Part shown: piece after piece, positions 63,767 to 64,000 of the stretch
Numbering within the stretch: the stretch's first letter is position 1
Layout of the letters: each line of letters starts with the position of its first letter
From: Paramecium pentaurelia
Lineage: Eukaryota > Ciliophora > Oligohymenophorea > Peniculida > Parameciidae
Assembly: GCA_905183005.1 (NCBI GenBank)
Contig: CAJJDO010000017.1
Location: 658,495-722,494, forward strand
Direction of reading: 5' to 3'
DNA: 64,000 nt
Made by a program: the position numbers and the translations under genes
Notes under the pieces: model-generated
Database searches by the model: none
Told to the model about the DNA's origin: nothing
What the model saw: only the letters and a program-made list of their open reading frames with translations

Positions 63767-64000
63767 TGTAAAATTAAAGATATTTAAATTAATTATTTTT
63801 ATTTCTATTAAAAAGGTATTAATATATAGATTAATATATTAATTTATAGATTGATTATTTGTAATCTAATTATTATTATTTATATTAATCTTAATGGATA
63901 AAAGATTTAGTATTAGTATTAGTTCTAAGTAGTATTTAATATTATTATATTAGTATTTTGGAAGAATAATTAAATCATTATAAACACATATATATGTATA
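63767..64000. other. Upstream region of the WD40 gene
   Basis: Almost pure A/T with stretches such as ATTATTATTTATATTAAT. It is the expected promoter side of the minus-strand WD40 gene; no gene is seen. Confidence 0.4.

Noticed and set aside
1..64000. CRISPR arrays, rRNA, tRNA, bacterial ribosome-binding sites, telomeric C4A2/C3A3 arrays.
   Set aside because: None seen. The 126-bp array is coding WD40, and GCCCAAATA at 57173-57181 is a single chance match to the telomere unit, not an array.

Overview
The window reads as genomic DNA of a ciliate, most probably a Paramecium (aurelia-type). It is very A+T rich. Long reading frames appear only if TAA and TAG are read as glutamine and TGA is the sole stop. 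Genes are interrupted by tiny GT...AG introns of about 20-33 nt (most 22-28). I placed exon boundaries by eye. For most genes the spliced length came out as an exact multiple of three, which supports the models. A standard-code view of this window would miss nearly every gene.

Layout. 1-513: start of a divergent alpha-tubulin (minus). 1946-3934: PG-repeat (SHIPPO-like) protein. 4.4-6.2 kb: decayed frames. 7317-8671: B-box/TPR protein. 8.8-11.2 kb: three decayed genes. 12222-14650: protein kinase fused to pentapeptide and WD40 repeats. 17197-20598: degenerate kinase domain with a very long coiled coil. 20.6-26.5 kb: mostly pseudogenes, including a Rab GTPase and a casein kinase 1 fragment. 26781-27191: small Cys-rich protein. 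27.9-29.0 kb: decayed B-box gene. 30.6-37.0 kb: remains of one large unrecognised gene, with sequence repeated artificially by unmerged contigs. 37607-38256: gap of Ns. 41366-49996: giant Cys-rich, beta-helix membrane protein. 50340-52288: TPR protein (minus). 53.5-55.6 kb: decayed Cys-rich membrane protein. 55783-56472: MORN protein (minus). 58204-58739: Alba-like protein with a one-base frameshift. 59787-63766: WD40 protein with about 22 repeats and a 25-bp deletion (minus).

Two themes stand out. First, the live genes are dominated by modular repeat proteins (WD40, TPR, MORN, pentapeptide, coiled coil), and two WD40 genes share the same pentapeptide-WD core behind different N-terminal domains. 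Second, the spaces between them are full of dead genes, unusually many for a compact Paramecium somatic genome. This could mean germline or partly germline sequence, or a decaying region after genome duplication.

Assembly caveats. Single Ns at 31542, 33719 and 57182 are contig joins. The first two, and the N run at 37607-38256, are flanked by identical sequence that most likely is the same DNA printed twice. The join at 57182 differs: it fits two versions of one locus, with and without a TA-bounded 2.8-kb segment that carries the MORN gene. That is the most interesting lead here.
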